The notes under the pieces are model-generated. The model was not told the DNA's origin, made no database searches, and was given only the letters and a program-made list of their open reading frames with translations. A stretch of 64,000 nucleotides of DNA from Oryza sativa Japonica Group (Eukaryota > Streptophyta > Magnoliopsida > Poales > Poaceae): positions 35,741,001 through 35,805,000 of the forward strand of contig NC_089037.1 of NCBI RefSeq assembly GCF_034140825.1, in the 5' to 3' direction. This document shows positions 1-12,693 of the stretch, piece by piece (the first letter of the stretch is position 1; each line of letters starts with the position of its first letter). The translations under genes and the position numbers were made by a program.

Positions 1-166
1 TAAGAGGATTAAGAGATATTAGCACTGGTCTTGAGTATGCTAATTGCACTTACACTTGAATACCTGTTGTTTCTTGCAAGATATAATTGTGCACATGTTC
101 TGTGAAGGTTTACTTTTATTTTTTTTGTCTGGATTAGTCATCTTTTATTGTCATGTGTATACTCAG

Positions 167-3100
167 GTCGGCGATCAAGATGAAAAACTTGCTGAAGGAA
201 TCAAACTTTATGCTATCCCGCTCACATCTACATCGAAGCGCACTGTTCTTAGTGATCTCATTACGGTATGTTATTGCAGTTCATGGATTTTTTAGCTGCC
301 TTTTCCCCTCCTCTCTTTTCGGCTCAGCCTCCTGAGATTCAGAAACTAATAAGATCATGAAACCAGTTACAGTTTATACAGCTATGTTGGTGTATCATCA
401 TGCCAGTAGATGCCCGATAAGTTTTTTTTTTTTACTTCAATCCAATTAAGATTTCAGAACATAATTCATTCATACATCTTCCATGTCTATCGAACTTTTT
501 ACTGACTTTATAACTAGTCTGTTTTGCTGAGCGTTGGCCACTCAATTATCTAAAAATATCTTGTTATCAGGTGTATGCAAAGGGTGGGAAAACCATTGTG
601 TTCACCAAGACGAAAAGGGATGCAGACGAGGTATCATTAGCACTGACAAACAGTATTGCTTCGGAGGCACTGCATGGTGATATTTCACAGCATCAGCGTG
701 AGAGGACACTAAATGGTTTTCGTCAAGGGAAATTTACTGTTCTCGTAGCAACCGATGTTGCTGCCCGTGGTCTTGATATACCGAATGTTGATTTGGTGGG
801 TTCACATATCCTCTTCACTTCATTTGATTCTTAGATATTGTAATTCTGTAAATCACCCTTCCTCACAGATCTTAACTCTTTCCTTTCCATAAAGCGATTA
901 TCAGTGAAGCTTCTGAGTTTTAAACTCCATTATTATTTACAGTGCTAAAATTAGATCATCAAACTGTCCATTTTTCCCCCCGAACTTAGGTTTTTGTATT
1001 GAAATATCATCTAGCTTTGATGTGTTTTATAGCATCTCAATCTGATATCTTGGGTTAATCTTACGACTAGTTAACAAATTAACTGCATTCGAGCATTATG
1101 CTATCTGGGATGAACTGTAGGTGTGTATGGATCAATTAACGAGAGGATTTCATTTTAATGCAGATTATCCATTATGAATTGCCCAATGATCCAGAGACTT
1201 TTGTTCATCGTTCTGGACGCACTGGCCGAGCTGGGAAAGCAGGAACTGCAATCTTGATGTTCACAAACAGCCAGAGAAGGACAGTTAGATCACTTGAGCG
1301 TGATGTTGGATGCAGATTTGACTTCATAAGTCCTCCAGCAATTGAGGATGTGCTGGAGTCCTCTGCTGAACATGTCATAGCTACTTTAAGAGGTGTGCAC
1401 ACGGAGTCGATTCAGTACTTCATTCCAGCAGCTGAAAGACTGCAAGAAGAATTAGGACCTAATGCTCTTGCTTCTGCATTGGCACATCTGAGTGGATTTT
1501 CTCAGCCACCCTCTTCACGTTCTCTTATCAGTCATGAGCAGGTAAGAATTAATAAGTGACCCGAGGAAATTACATGTATCCATCATTAACTGATATTTTA
1601 CTATTTCTACCATTGTATCGAACACTTCCTTTTTCCCTACCTTAGTTATAGCTACCCATCAACTTCATCCAGCTGTCCTGATTTATGCCTTCTACATTTG
1701 AGGATTTATATCCACCTAATGTTATATGAATACAATGGGCTACTAGTACTGATTACTGAAATTGCATCTTTTATAAATTTATAATGGGCAATCAAATAAT
1801 TGTATAGAAAAGCTCCACTTTTTTTTTTGAGTTGCTCAAAGTTTTGTTGTGCGTTTACCGTTTATATTTTCTTTTTAAAGCTAGAAGCACTCATATGATT
1901 TCTTACCCTCTATTAAAACACAGGGATGGGTGACTTTGCAACTAACTAGAGATCCAGGATATGGAAGGGGGTTCTTTTCTCCTAGATCTGTTACTGGCTT
2001 TCTGTCTGATGTTTCTTCAGCTGCTGCTGATGAAGTTGGCAAAATTTTCCTTACAGCAGATGAGAAGGTGAGCTCTTGCTTGAGCATGTCGATCATTAAT
2101 TTCTGTGCATGAGTGCATTGGGTCTATGAGCAATTGAGCATGCAGTTTTGAAGCTGTTGGCTGATACTAGTTTTGCAGCATATATATCTTCTTTAATTAA
2201 TGTGCATTACGTGCAATAGTATGCATTGCAGAAATCGATGACACATATCACTACTTTTTCATGCATATCTTCAAAACTCCTGCATTTATGTGTATGACTT
2301 TCACTGTGATGCTCATGCATTGGCGCATTGTTGGTTGTGTCAGGTTCAAGGTGCAGTTTTCGATTTACCTGAGGAGATTGCGAGGGATTTGCTTAGTATG
2401 GAACTGCCCCCAGGAAACACCATAACCAAAGTGACAAAGGTAACCTTTGCAGCTTGGTATTTTTCAATTATTGCTATTGGAATTTATAGTGCAATTGCTA
2501 TACGTAATCTGTGTGATGATACACAAGTATTTGTCTGGCGTGGTGGCATTTCCATTTATTTCCAACCAAGGCATTTAAATTGACTTTAAATGGCAAGTAA
2601 AATAGGGAATATTCTACCATTATTCTTGCACTACACACAGTATAGAATGCAATAGCAATCCCTGGTCTTGTTTTGGATGCGGAATTGGTTCTTTGTGAGC
2701 TAATGTGATGACTGTTTTCCTTTTGTTCTCTGCTTGCAGCTACCTGCATTACAGGATGATGGTCCTGCTACTGATAGTTATGGCCGATTCTCAAACTCGG
2801 ACCGGGGTTTCAGGAACAGACGGTCCAGGGGTGGTGGCTCAAGAGGCGGGCGGGGTGGTTGGGACTCTGATGGTGAAGACAGATTTCGCCGTGGTGGCAG
2901 GAGCTTCAGATCTGACAATGATAGTTGGTCAGATGATGACTTTGGTGGCGGGAGAAGATCGAACCGTTCGTCATCCTTTGGTGGCCGCGGGTCATCTTAC
3001 GGCAGTCGTAGCTCGTCATCCTTTGGTGGCCGCTCATCATCTTTTGGGTCTAGGGACAGGTGAGTTTCACAACATCGCAGAAATAACATAATGTCTATTC

Positions 3101-3552
3101 TTTTTTCATCCATGCTGTATCTTTCTTCTAGGAGATGCCACCAGAGAAAATGAAATACATTATGAGTTAGACAAAATTTGCTTACCTGGTAACTTTAGAA
3201 TGTTTAGTCTTTTCCTTAGCCACTCATGTTTGTTAGTACTAGCTACTCTTATGAAGTTAAGTCTTGTCATATGACCAACTCATGTGTTGTAATTAAAGCT
3301 TTGCTGTGAAATTAATGACGGGTTTCCTAGCTAGCTCTTGCTACAGCATAATCTTGCCTCCCTGAATCATGGCCAGTGATTACTTGTACCTTCTCAGTAC
3401 CAGAACAATTACTTAAACATGCTACTAGTTAACTCATGCTGCTTTCTTAAGCTAATGAGCTGTTCCTCATTTACAGCAGCAGGAGCTTCAGTGGTGCTTG
3501 CTTCAACTGTGGCGAAAGCGGGCACCGAGCATCAGACTGCCCAAACAAGTAG
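167..3552 (+). CDS. RH3: DEAD-box ATP-dependent RNA helicase 3, chloroplastic (3' part)
   Basis: This is the C-terminal half of a plastid DEAD-box helicase; upstream exons lie outside the window. Exons read as 167-265, 571-795, 1164-1541, 1924-2067, 2344-2439, 2740-3059 and 3477-3552, all with GT-AG borders and consistent phase. Helicase motif V ([12 protein letters not shown]) and motif VI ([10 protein letters not shown]) are present. They are followed by a GUCT domain (from [15 protein letters not shown]), an Arg/Gly/Ser-rich tail coded by 2740-3059, and a terminal CCHC zinc knuckle ([14 protein letters not shown]). Helicase plus GUCT plus RGG-like tail plus zinc knuckle is the layout of plant RH3. 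That protein is known to act in chloroplast group II intron splicing and 50S ribosome assembly. The plastid transit peptide would be in the unseen first exon, so the location is inferred from family. Positions 1-166 are intron. Confidence 0.93.
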
Positions 3553-4985
3553 ATGGTAGAAACAACACTCTTCCCTGCCGCTCGGGAGTTGCTCCTTCTG
3601 GGCTTGATCATGTTCCAACAAGCGGCTGGACTATTCAACACATGCCAAGGAACACCAAAGCCCAGTCCCCCTTCATCTGATCCATACATGCCCAACACTA
3701 TTGCCTGACGAAGATTTTGCACTGGTTAGTACAGCTCTGTGTCGTCATTCCGTCGTGAAGATTTTGGCACGCTGACCACCAAAGGAGAGCCTTCTGTTCA
3801 TTTATATGTAATACGGGTTTTACAGGGACGTTAAATTTTTGTTACCACCTGGGAGTTCTCAATAGGATGTTAAGATTAAATGAACCGTGTGTACAGCTCG
3901 TTCCTACACGACTGGACTGGCTGATGCCATCAGAAACTGTTCGCGCCAATTAGAATCACTGTCCAATGTCAAACAACTTTACATCTGGTGCTTGTCAAAA
4001 GTTTGCATCTGGGGCATATCAAAGGTTGCCGTTTGTCGTGTAAAGGTTTGGTCGGTTGTTCCGGCAGGTGGCACGTACCTGAAGATGACATGGTCAATGC
4101 TGCGTGCAACGGGAGATAGAAAAACGTTCATACGGATGCACCGTCGTTCAACTTGGTAGCTAATGGTTGGTCGGCTAGCCAAAACTACTGCTACGAGTTG
4201 TGTAGATTGTCGAAGCTGGACACAGTTTCTCTTGCGTACAACTCAGAGTAGTATTACTGTTGCTTAAGTTTGATGTGTTTCTTACATTTGAGCAAACGCG
4301 ATCTGTGTGTGTCGACGTGTCATGTGTGTGCTGCTTACGTATACATAGACCCAGTCGCAGTTTGGCACCAAAGGCAGGGGGGCGTGGTGTTCTTCCGGTG
4401 TCAGAATTCAGAAGTGGTAGGTCGATTTGGTGGCTGACGATATGACGATATCGATTAAACGGCACAGCGAAATGCGTGAAATGGGAGACATATCTATCAG
4501 GTCAAAGTTCGAGGCTGTGCCCATGTAAAAGGACGGAGTTGGTTTGTTGATCCTAACACGATAAAAACATGTGCCTGACAACGAAAGAAGACCATTAATT
4601 AACTATGGATTTGCTTAGTTTAGGCCGTAATCTTTTTGCTGGAGACTGTGTAGACCGTAATTTAATTTCCCCACGGGTTGTGCTCGTGCCGGTGGATGAT
4701 CTCTGAACCAAACCATTGGGCTGCCCAGTACTGCTGCCTAGTAGGAGTAGCTGCATTGCACGCATGTTTCCCATTACTGAATCTGTACGTACATTTTGCA
4801 CACGGAGGAACAGGACTCGTCCTGTCGCCAAGCATTGGCCGGAATGACGGCTTCATGCCGTGGCTCGTGAGTCGTGACCATTGCATTGCATGACAAAACA
4901 CCACACACGCTGTTCGTGCCGTCCCTGCCCTGCTGTACCTTACCACCAGTACAACACTCCCCACCCCCCAACACACACACACACA
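3553..4985. other. 3' UTR of RH3 and gene-free spacer
   Basis: The first few hundred bases after the helicase stop are probably its 3' UTR. The rest has short open frames only, none with a recognisable domain. An (AC)n tract lies at about 4970-4985. I see no gene here. Confidence 0.5.
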
Positions 4986-4991
4986 TTATTT

Positions 4992-5209
4992 CTCCGTAGA
5001 GGTAGTAAGTTTTGCACCGTTCATATCCAACGTTTGACCGTTCGTCTTATTCTATTAAAAAAACTTATGATTACTATTTTTATTGTTATTAGATGATAAA
5101 AATGTATGACTTTTTTTTTATTTTTTTTATAAATTTTTTAAATAAGACGGACGGTCAAATATTGGACACGGATACTCACAGTTACACTTATTTTAGGACA
5201 GAGGTAGTA
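4992..5209. mobile_element. Stowaway-like MITE
   Basis: The ends are imperfect inverted repeats. The inner arms match well (AACGTTTGACCGTTCGTCTT on the left against its complement on the right). The outer arms resemble the degenerate CTCCCTCCGTCC Stowaway terminus. No coding capacity. Confidence 0.65.
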
Positions 5210-5210
5210 C

Positions 5211-5421
5211 ATCCGGTTTATAATAGCCGATTAACTTTTGAATACATGTTTAACCATTTATCATACTGAAAAATTATGTAACTACCTTTTATTTTCATGT
5301 GATTTGGTTTAGCATTGTTTTAAACATGATTTATATTTTTTTTGCATATTTATATAAAAACTTTGAAATAAATAAATTGTCAAATGTATAGCGTTATCTA
5401 TTAAAAAAACCCGGAGGAAGT
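5211..5421. mobile_element. Second degenerate Stowaway-like MITE
   Basis: It abuts the previous MITE. The right end (CCGGAGGAAGTA) and left end (TACATCCGGTTTATAATAG) form imperfect inverted repeats, and the AT-rich interior resembles a common rice Stowaway family. Confidence 0.5.
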
Positions 5422-6860
5422 ATCTTGGTAACAGCTTAAGATAGCTGATATCATCATGCCATTACCTAATTCCTTTTTTTTTATATCTTAGAGAACTTGC
5501 CAAGTGGTGAAATGAAATGAAGTTCCACTAGAAATTAACCATCTGCCTAGCTATTTAACAAACTCACGTTACCATCACTACTACCTGTTTTACAGTTTTT
5601 ATTTTCTGCAGTAACGCCAGAAGAGAGTTACACGCTAATGTGAAAGGTAAACTAAAGATTTAATATATATGATGTGGTTATCTGGGTCGATGACGATCAT
5701 GCACATGCCATGAGCAGATTAGGCAGAGGGATGGCGTGTAGAGAACTGAAGTGAACAAATTGAATAAATTATGAGGATACAGTCTTCTTGGACAAGCACG
5801 CACCGTTTTCAGAATAACAAATCCTTGAGCAGTAACTGTTCTTGATGGAGATGCATGATGTGTTTTTCAAACCCCAACACTCACTCTGTTACAGGTAAGC
5901 AAAGAGTGAGAAGAAAGCTATTGCTAATACTATAGTAGTGATTACTGCTGCCCAGTATCTTATTACTATCAGGTTCCCACAGCCATACTACTACTCGAGA
6001 AGAGTTGCAGAACTAAAATTGGTTGACTTGGATCTGCAGCTGCCTTTGTTTGCAAGACAAGTGGAATCAGATCGAATTTTTGGGGACGAGACCTACTTGA
6101 CGTTACACACGTACTCCTACTGAATACCAGATCATTCATAGTACCAATAATTTACTACAACCATTAGTACCAGTAGAGTGTACTGGCCTGCAAATCGGTT
6201 GCTAGCTGCATGGTAGTACTCGACTAGATTAAGAGTAGCTTTGCACTGCTACGTAGAAGTAGTATCTTTGATGGCTGTCAAGTACATGGAGCGAGTATTT
6301 ACCTCAAATCTGAGCTAACTATGGTTATTATCTCATATCACCATCCGTGTCCTACAGTAATTAACTAGAACATCAAATGCTGGCAGACATGATATCAGAA
6401 ATTCAGAACTCTGAATTTATCTGAAGCCCAGTAGGAGCACTGCACCATCCTTACATCTGCGAACCATTAGAGTGATTAATAGTTCTAGTATCACGATTTG
6501 CCACTTGATACGCGATTAATTCTTTCCCGTTCTGAGTTCTGACAAGCTACATCAGGAGTACTAGTACTACAGTACTCCGTATCTTGTTTTCTTTTTGTGA
6601 GGAATTACGTGCAAGTTCCAACAGATCAGGCTGGACAGAAAGGATTAATCAATTAAGTTGTCATCAGTCATGTCTTTATCATGGGCGATTAGATGCTTTC
6701 CCTGCGGCTGCGATGCTGGCTGCGGCCACAAGGATGCCATTTACGATTCGCAGCATGGTCCACGCGTGGTGTCATCGCTCAACTTTTCCAACGGTTACTA
6801 CTACTCGATCTCCTACTTTACTCCTATATAACTGACCATTTTACTTTTTACTGTATCTTA
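5422..6860. other. Intergenic, no gene seen
   Basis: AT-rich DNA with scattered short open frames (for example 5938-6123 and 6584-6835). None has a domain, compositional bias or plausible splice partners. Confidence 0.45.
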
Positions 6861-7388
6861 CTCCATTTGTTCCATAATATAAGGCACAACTATTTTTTAA
6901 AGTTGTTTTATAATTCAGTATAAGAGCACCCGCAATGGTAAAGTAAGGTGCTATCTATAAAACATGTACACCTCAACAATAGACTAGATTAATAGTAAAC
7001 CACTTCAATGGTATGTCTACATGGGTATCTATAGCTCTCTAATCCATTGCCTCGTTTTTCTCTATAGACTATCTCCATGTTAGTAGATAGCTTTGCTCTC
7101 TCTCTTCATTTAATCTCTTCCAAGTAGGAAAATATGCTGACATGGATCTCTTGTAGAGAGCTTATAGATAACCATTGTGGGTGCCCTAAGACAGGCATGC
7201 ATGCATGTTATTAAGTAGTACATTTTTTTCACTCAAATATTATTATTTAAATCCTCCACCATCAAGATATCTAATTTTATTGGGTGCATATATTCTATTT
7301 ATTAGGTAATCCAAACTACGAGGTAATAATAATTATTTATTGGTCTTTGGGTTAAGGGTGGTTGTTCCTTATATTTCCATAGTAGTAG
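6861..7388. mobile_element. Stowaway-like MITE interrupted by another MITE
   Basis: The left arm reads CTCCATTTGTTCCATAATAT and the right arm ends with GTTCCTTATATTTCCATAGT, an imperfect inverted repeat. TA dinucleotides lie outside. The element is split by the Tourist-like element at 6924-7186, so this one is older. Without the insertion it is about 260 bp. Confidence 0.6.
6924..7186. mobile_element. Tourist-like (PIF/Harbinger) MITE nested in the Stowaway element
   Basis: The terminal inverted repeats are GAGCACCCGCAATGGT and, reversed, GGGCACCCACAATGGT. A 3-bp TAA target duplication lies on each side (6921-6923 and 7187-7189), as expected for Tourist elements. Confidence 0.8.
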
Positions 7389-7389
7389 T

Positions 7390-8870
7390 AATACATTTTC
7401 ATTTTAATTTTGAATCCATATATATTTGAGTCATCATGCATGGTATCATCACTGAGTGATAATAGTACGAGATTATTAGTAGCAAGTAATCATTAGAGCA
7501 GTCCATTCAGGATGAAGTATCTTTACGTATTTGACGAGGAATTGATTGCTGGTATCATGCAGACACGAATTAGCTTGGACGCCATTTGCAAGCGATAGAT
7601 CAGGGCAGGCTCGCCGCTAGCTCTCTCCTCACTCTAGCTACAGTGTACACGCAAGCTCATCATTAGTTCAGACAACTAAAATTTGAAGCATCTGCACTGC
7701 AAATATGACAAGACGCCATCATCTGTGCATGCCAACCCTGTACGATTGATACACACACGCACGGGGGTTAGTTAATTAATGATAGATATTCTATGAGATT
7801 AACTAAGCAATTGAATACTTAATTAAGTAAAGCCGGCGCTCATGCAGATGCAGTGTACGCTGTGACCAGCCGAGATTAGAGATTACTGTACTAGTAGCTA
7901 GTTAGCGTGAACTACCATCACCTACTCCCTTCTACTCCATCGCATAGTAATAGTAATAAACTAATGATAGTATATGCCAGCCAGCTCCCTGATTTAATAA
8001 CCAACTCGCTCTTAATTTCTTCTACCTCGGGTAATTAACATAAGTAATCATCTTTCTTGCTTGTGATGTGGACGTCACAAAAAGATCTATCCATATGTTC
8101 ATCGTAGTTAAGCAGTAGTGGAGTGCTACCATGGAATGCTAGCTAGTAATTGATTCTTTACCAACAATCGACTTTTTTATATTACCCTCAACATACGTCT
8201 ATTTACTGTGATTAATCTGCTAGCTAATAATCCTTCACTGACTTACGTACTGTAAGCCAACTGGTCAATGTATATATCGTCTCTTCAGAAAGTTCAGAGC
8301 ACGCATCGAATTAACGGCACACACCCATCTGTTGATGGATCGAGCTTAATTAATTAATTTATAAATGAAAATGATGACACAGACTGCTCATCTTTTAACT
8401 CCAAGTTGATATTTAAATACTCATATATCAAATTCCTGAACCCAGGAATACCATGCAGAAACAACTGACCTGCAGTTTCATTTTCAGCTGGTTGCTGCAA
8501 CGACCAGCCAGAAATATAACGAACTTCCGAGGTGACATGTCTGAGAGAAACGCCCACTTGTGAGTAGCTTTCCTCAAGAATTCATCTTGTATCCACCTGT
8601 GGCACGCAAGAACCTTCGTATAATCACGATCAGATCGACAGCTACTGAAGGATTCAAGGATACACTGTTTCATGCTTTGGTCTTCACTTGTGATACAGCC
8701 AGATTCCGTTTCACCTTTTTATATTGCAGTTTTCAGCCACATGAAATCTCTCCTTATTGAAATTAAAACTAGAATATATGTTCTAGAAATCAGTACACAT
8801 TTCCTAAAAAAATGATGGCCAAGACTTGGCTGCGTTCTTAATGAGCTTAGAGACTAGGTTACTCAATCGT
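7390..8870. other. Intergenic, no gene seen
   Basis: AT-rich spacer with many GCTAGC/CTAGCTAG motifs but no supported reading frame. Antisense open frames at 8354-8673 overlap each other and lack domains; I do not call them. Confidence 0.4.
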
Positions 8871-8998
8871 TTACAGAGAGCACGTTTTTCGAACTAATAC
8901 ACGATATATTTTGTGTAAAAAATATATAAAAAATTATTAAAATGAAACAAAAATATTTTTTAATATATAATAGTTAATACTTACATGATTAATGGTTA

Positions 8999-9255
8999 TA
9001 CTCCTTCCGGACTGATAATACTTGTCGTTTTAAATAAGTGTGAGGTCAATCTTTAAAATCTTTAATTATGGATCATTTTTAAAATATTTATCTTTCAAAT
9101 ATGGTGACTACATGTATAGATTAGTCTTAAAAAGTACTTTAATAAAATCATATATTTGTTAACACTTTTATACATATTATAATGAAAATAATGGTCAAAG
9201 TTGTTTTTTTGAGATCGTGCTCTTGTCCAAAATAACAAATATTATCAACCCAGAG
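8999..9255. mobile_element. Stowaway-like MITE
   Basis: The left end (CTCCTTCCGGACTGATAATA) and the degenerate right end (CAAATATTATCAACCCAGAG) are imperfect inverted repeats. The AT-rich interior matches a rice Stowaway family as I recall it. The stretch at about 8872-8998 just left resembles the end of another MITE but could not be bounded. Confidence 0.6.
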
Positions 9256-9512
9256 AAAGAACTCGTTACCCATGCCAGAATAAGTTGAGTCAGAAACGAA
9301 CGAAGCATTTGACAGAACCATAGTGAAGTTCCGCTAACCTGAACATTAGACAGTCTTGGAAAACAAAGACATACTGAGGCCCTCACATACCAATGGTGTT
9401 TCATTTGATCCATCAAAAGTTCATGTAAGAAGCATTCCATTTCCATCACAAACCACACAAACTATTGAATTAAATTTATGTGGACTTTTCATTTGCCTTT
9501 GAGGCATGCTAT

Positions 9513-9652
9513 GGCTGTGTTTAGATCCAAAGTTTAGATCCAAACTTTAGTCCTTTTCCATCATATCAACCTGTCATACACACGTAACTTTTCAGTCACA
9601 TCATCTCTAATTTCAAGTAAAATCTAAACTTTGTACTGAACTAAACACAGCC
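9513..9652. mobile_element. Small MITE with GGCTGTGTTTAG ends
   Basis: The termini are GGCTGTGTTTAG and, inverted, GGCTGTGTTTAG, about 140 bp overall. CTAT follows the right end and also precedes the left end, so the target duplication is CTA or CTAT. Superfamily not settled; a related copy lies at 60718-60846. Confidence 0.7.
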
Positions 9653-10295
9653 CTATATCCATGATGCTGCAGTGCGAAGAATCCAAAAGGACATTTTGGG
9701 TGGAGAGGAGCAGAAGAGTACAGAAGGGACATTCATGTCATTCAGGTCAACGACTCTCTGCTCCCATCCATCCAACGGAAGCCCACCTCCGTACGGTTTA
9801 CATAAACAAACGCATCAAAGACCTAATTACACACTGGGTTGGTCATGTAATTCTCCCCCACAATATACTAACCTAGTACTCCTTTTGTAACTTGCAAAAT
9901 TTTGATTGTATTAGAGTTGCGACAAAAAATGTCAATATTTTTCCTATCTAATAAAATTACCCTTGATTAACTAAAAAAAGAAAAATACCCTTAAGCGTGC
10001 ATCCTTTTCATTGACAGCACCGGCATGTATGGTTTATGATATGCAGTTACTTGTACATCACAAACCGGCACTATTCCCTCCATACGCAACAAGGATTTCC
10101 CCCCCCCCCTAGCAGTAGAAAACTCAAGCTACAAACTACCAGGTATTTCATAAAGTGCATAATTGTCCATGTAAACCTTGCTTAGCTGAACAAATCCAAT
10201 CCAAAGCAAGCAAAACCATTAATCAAATCAATCAATTAAAAAAATCAATTAATCAATTAATTATAATTAATCCGCCCATAAATCAGAATGCAAGC

Positions 10296-10311
10296 AGAGA
10301 GAGAGAGAGAG
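10296..10311. repeat. (GA)n microsatellite upstream of the 10.6 kb ORF
   Basis: About eight GA dinucleotides. The following 150 bp is strongly pyrimidine-rich (CT and CTC runs to about 10460), which is typical of rice 5' UTRs. Confidence 0.85.
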
Positions 10312-10493
10312 GAAGTCCAATGAAGAAAGAATAAAAGCCACCCACCTCTTCCCCTCCACTCCATCCATCTCCCCTTCTCTCCTCCTCCCTCTCCTCCTCC
10401 GCACCCATCGCCGACGACGGCGAGGCCTCGCCGCCGCAACCTCCTCCTCCTCCTCCTATCAATTCTCCATTCCTCGCCGCAGCCACAACGTAA

Positions 10494-10523
10494 GCTCGCT
10501 CGCTCGCTCGCTCGCGCGCGCGC
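10494..10523. repeat. (GCTC)n/(GC)n simple repeat in the leader
   Basis: GCTC units run into a GC dinucleotide run about 50 bp before the predicted start codon at 10574. Confidence 0.85.
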
Positions 10524-10573
10524 CTTGGGAAAGAAGAAGAGAGCAGAGCAGGCCAAGAACCTGTGGCTGGGCC

Positions 10574-10951
10574 ATGTCCGGCGTGCGGGTGGCGGCGAAG
10601 GCGCCTGCGGCGGCGGCGGCGTGGCCGTACGTGGAGTACATGGCGCGGTGGGAGCGGCAGGTGGAGCGGAGGCAGCTGTTCCTGCGGAGCTACCACTTCT
10701 CGCGCGACGTCGAGCTCTCGCCGCGGGCGCGGGCGCGGCGCGTCGTCTGGGTCGGGCTCCGCAGGCTCCGCCGCGCCGCGGCCACGGGGCTCCGGCGGCT
10801 GCGCGCGCGCCTCCGCCTCTGCTTCGCCTGGGTCTCCCGCCGCCGGAACATCCACCGCCGCGGCGCCCGCTTCGGCCGCTACGGCCGCCTCTCCGGCGGC
10901 GCCGCCCACGCCCCGGCGCCCGCCGCGTCGTCGTCCGTGTGCTTCTGGTAG
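10574..10951 (+). CDS. Small highly basic hypothetical protein (125 aa)
   Basis: A single open frame starts at an ATG after a CT-rich leader and ends at TAG. The product is Ala-rich at the N terminus. It then has a conserved-looking aromatic and charged block (YMARWERQVERRQLFLRSY), an Arg-rich stretch and a Gly/Ala/Ser tail ending VCFW. GC content is very high, as in rice first exons. The block WERQVERRQLFLRSY looks like part of an uncharacterised plant family, but I cannot name a function. Long open frames on other phases here reflect GC bias. It could also be part of a longer unannotated transcript. The ATG context and the CpG-island-like leader support it as a real gene. Confidence 0.6.
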   Translation: MSGVRVAAKAPAAAAAWPYVEYMARWERQVERRQLFLRSYHFSRDVELSPRARARRVVWVGLRRLRRAAATGLRRLRARLRLCFAWVSRRRNIHRRGARFGRYGRLSGGAAHAPAPAASSSVCFW

Positions 10952-12428
10952 GAGCTCGAAGCTGCAAAGCATCGATCAAGCAAGAAAGGCAAAGCTAGGT
11001 TGGGTTAATTGGCGTCTCAAACAAGAAGGCAATCTAAGCTCATTGCTGCTTGGATAAAAAAGTAAAAATTAGCCGGTAAAATGTTAGTAACTTGTAGTGT
11101 AATTCCATGGAGTCAGTTCTTTATTACTGCTTCACTAGAGAGGATAAACTGGGTGTTTATTACCTAAGGGGATTGTTTATGTTCAGTGTTTTTTCGTTCT
11201 TTTCTTTCTTTTACTTTTAATGGTGAATCTACACTCTACTACTCTGCCGGTCTGCCCCAATGGATGAACGAGCTGTGTATTTTGCTCAACTTTTTTTTTC
11301 TGCATTTCTACCTGCTCCTCTGTTCTTCAGGTCGCTTGATTTGACCTCTATGTTCGCTTCTTTCTTTCTTAAAAATTGACATGTAAATAAAATCAGGGTT
11401 GTGTACATATACTATGCATGCACGTGCATATGCAGTTTCAGACAAAATCAGTTTTTTTTTTCTTCAGAAAAATGTGAAATCTTTGAGGCCACTGTGGCAA
11501 TCTAGTATCAATCATGCAAACAAGATGAGAAGAGAATTGGAGCAGGATAATGGAAAGATGCCTGGCCGGTGAATCTTCTGAGTTGCAGGGACCAAGAAAG
11601 AAAGAAAAGAAGCCCAAAGTCTGAGGTCTAATTCTAAAAAAATATTCAGAGTTTGTTTGGAAGTAGGTGAGGTGAGCCACGGTTCGTGTTTCAGCTTTAT
11701 TTCAAGTGCGTGTCGCGGTCAAAAGGCAGCAGTGCAAGGAGAAGAACAACTGAAGAAGAAGAGATAAGCAAATGGTTGCTACTTGCTACATGCAATGCAA
11801 GGAAGACGATGCCAAATTGAAAATGGCATCTTTGATTCCTGCCTCCTTTTCAATGAATTCCGTGAGAGATTGGGAACTCCTCTTCTCTCTGATGTGCACA
11901 AGATTTGATCTTGGATTGGCTGAATTCACTGTCATTTACTTCAAACAGGCAGTGAACAGCCGGCATCACTTCTTAGGAATGCAGAAAAACACTGTAACAA
12001 ATATGTTTTTTTGGAGGCAATCTTTGTGTTGCAATCTGTCAAATATTTTTACACTCGTCCAGTCACTCCATGCCGGCACATATGCCATCACAATAAAGGA
12101 TTTTGTTCAGTACAAATCCTGAAAGACTTTGGCTGGCACCACCGTGTCAATACGCCTTAACTGAAACACTGTACTGGCAGGAAGTAATTCATCACTGGTT
12201 AAAACTGACCGATCAATTGATGCACTGTAGCATGCACTCCACCAAAATCAATGGAGTACTAGCTTTAATTTAGCCGTGTATGTTACTACACCTTCTCCAC
12301 GAGTCCAGGCCGGGTCAGTGGACTCAGTCATTATCACTAAGAAATCCATCATTATTATCCTGGCCCATATGCCACGCTACAAATCTAAATGCCTGATTAA
12401 TCAAGTCAGTTAGCTATTATCTTAAAGC
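10952..12428. other. 3' flank and spacer
   Basis: The first 300 bp is probably the 3' UTR of the small ORF. An open frame at 11772-12122 has unremarkable composition and no domain, so I do not call it. Confidence 0.4.
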
Positions 12429-12693
12429 CTCTGTCTCAAAATATATATAAGGATACTATCTTAAATTTATGAAAAGAATAATAATATTTACGAACAGAAT
12501 ATATTGATAGTATCATATGAGCATTGTTTTGAAATATATTTTCATAGTTTATTTTTTGATGCGGTAGTTTATTTTTTGAATATATTTTATTTTCATCCTA
12601 CTCTTTTCGATAAAAACTTGATTAGCTAAAAGATTCTAACTTAGGACAAATCTGAATCCTTATATTTGGGGACGGATTGAGAGAGGAGGTAGT
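12429..12693. mobile_element. Stowaway-like MITE
   Basis: The left arm (CTCTGTCTCAAAATATATAT) and right arm (TTATATTTGGGGACGGATTG) are imperfect inverted repeats of the CTCCCTCCGTCC type with AT-rich interior. Confidence 0.6.

Noticed and set aside
11772-12122. 116-codon frame downstream of the small basic ORF
   Set aside because: No domain, no codon bias like neighbouring genes and no splice partners.
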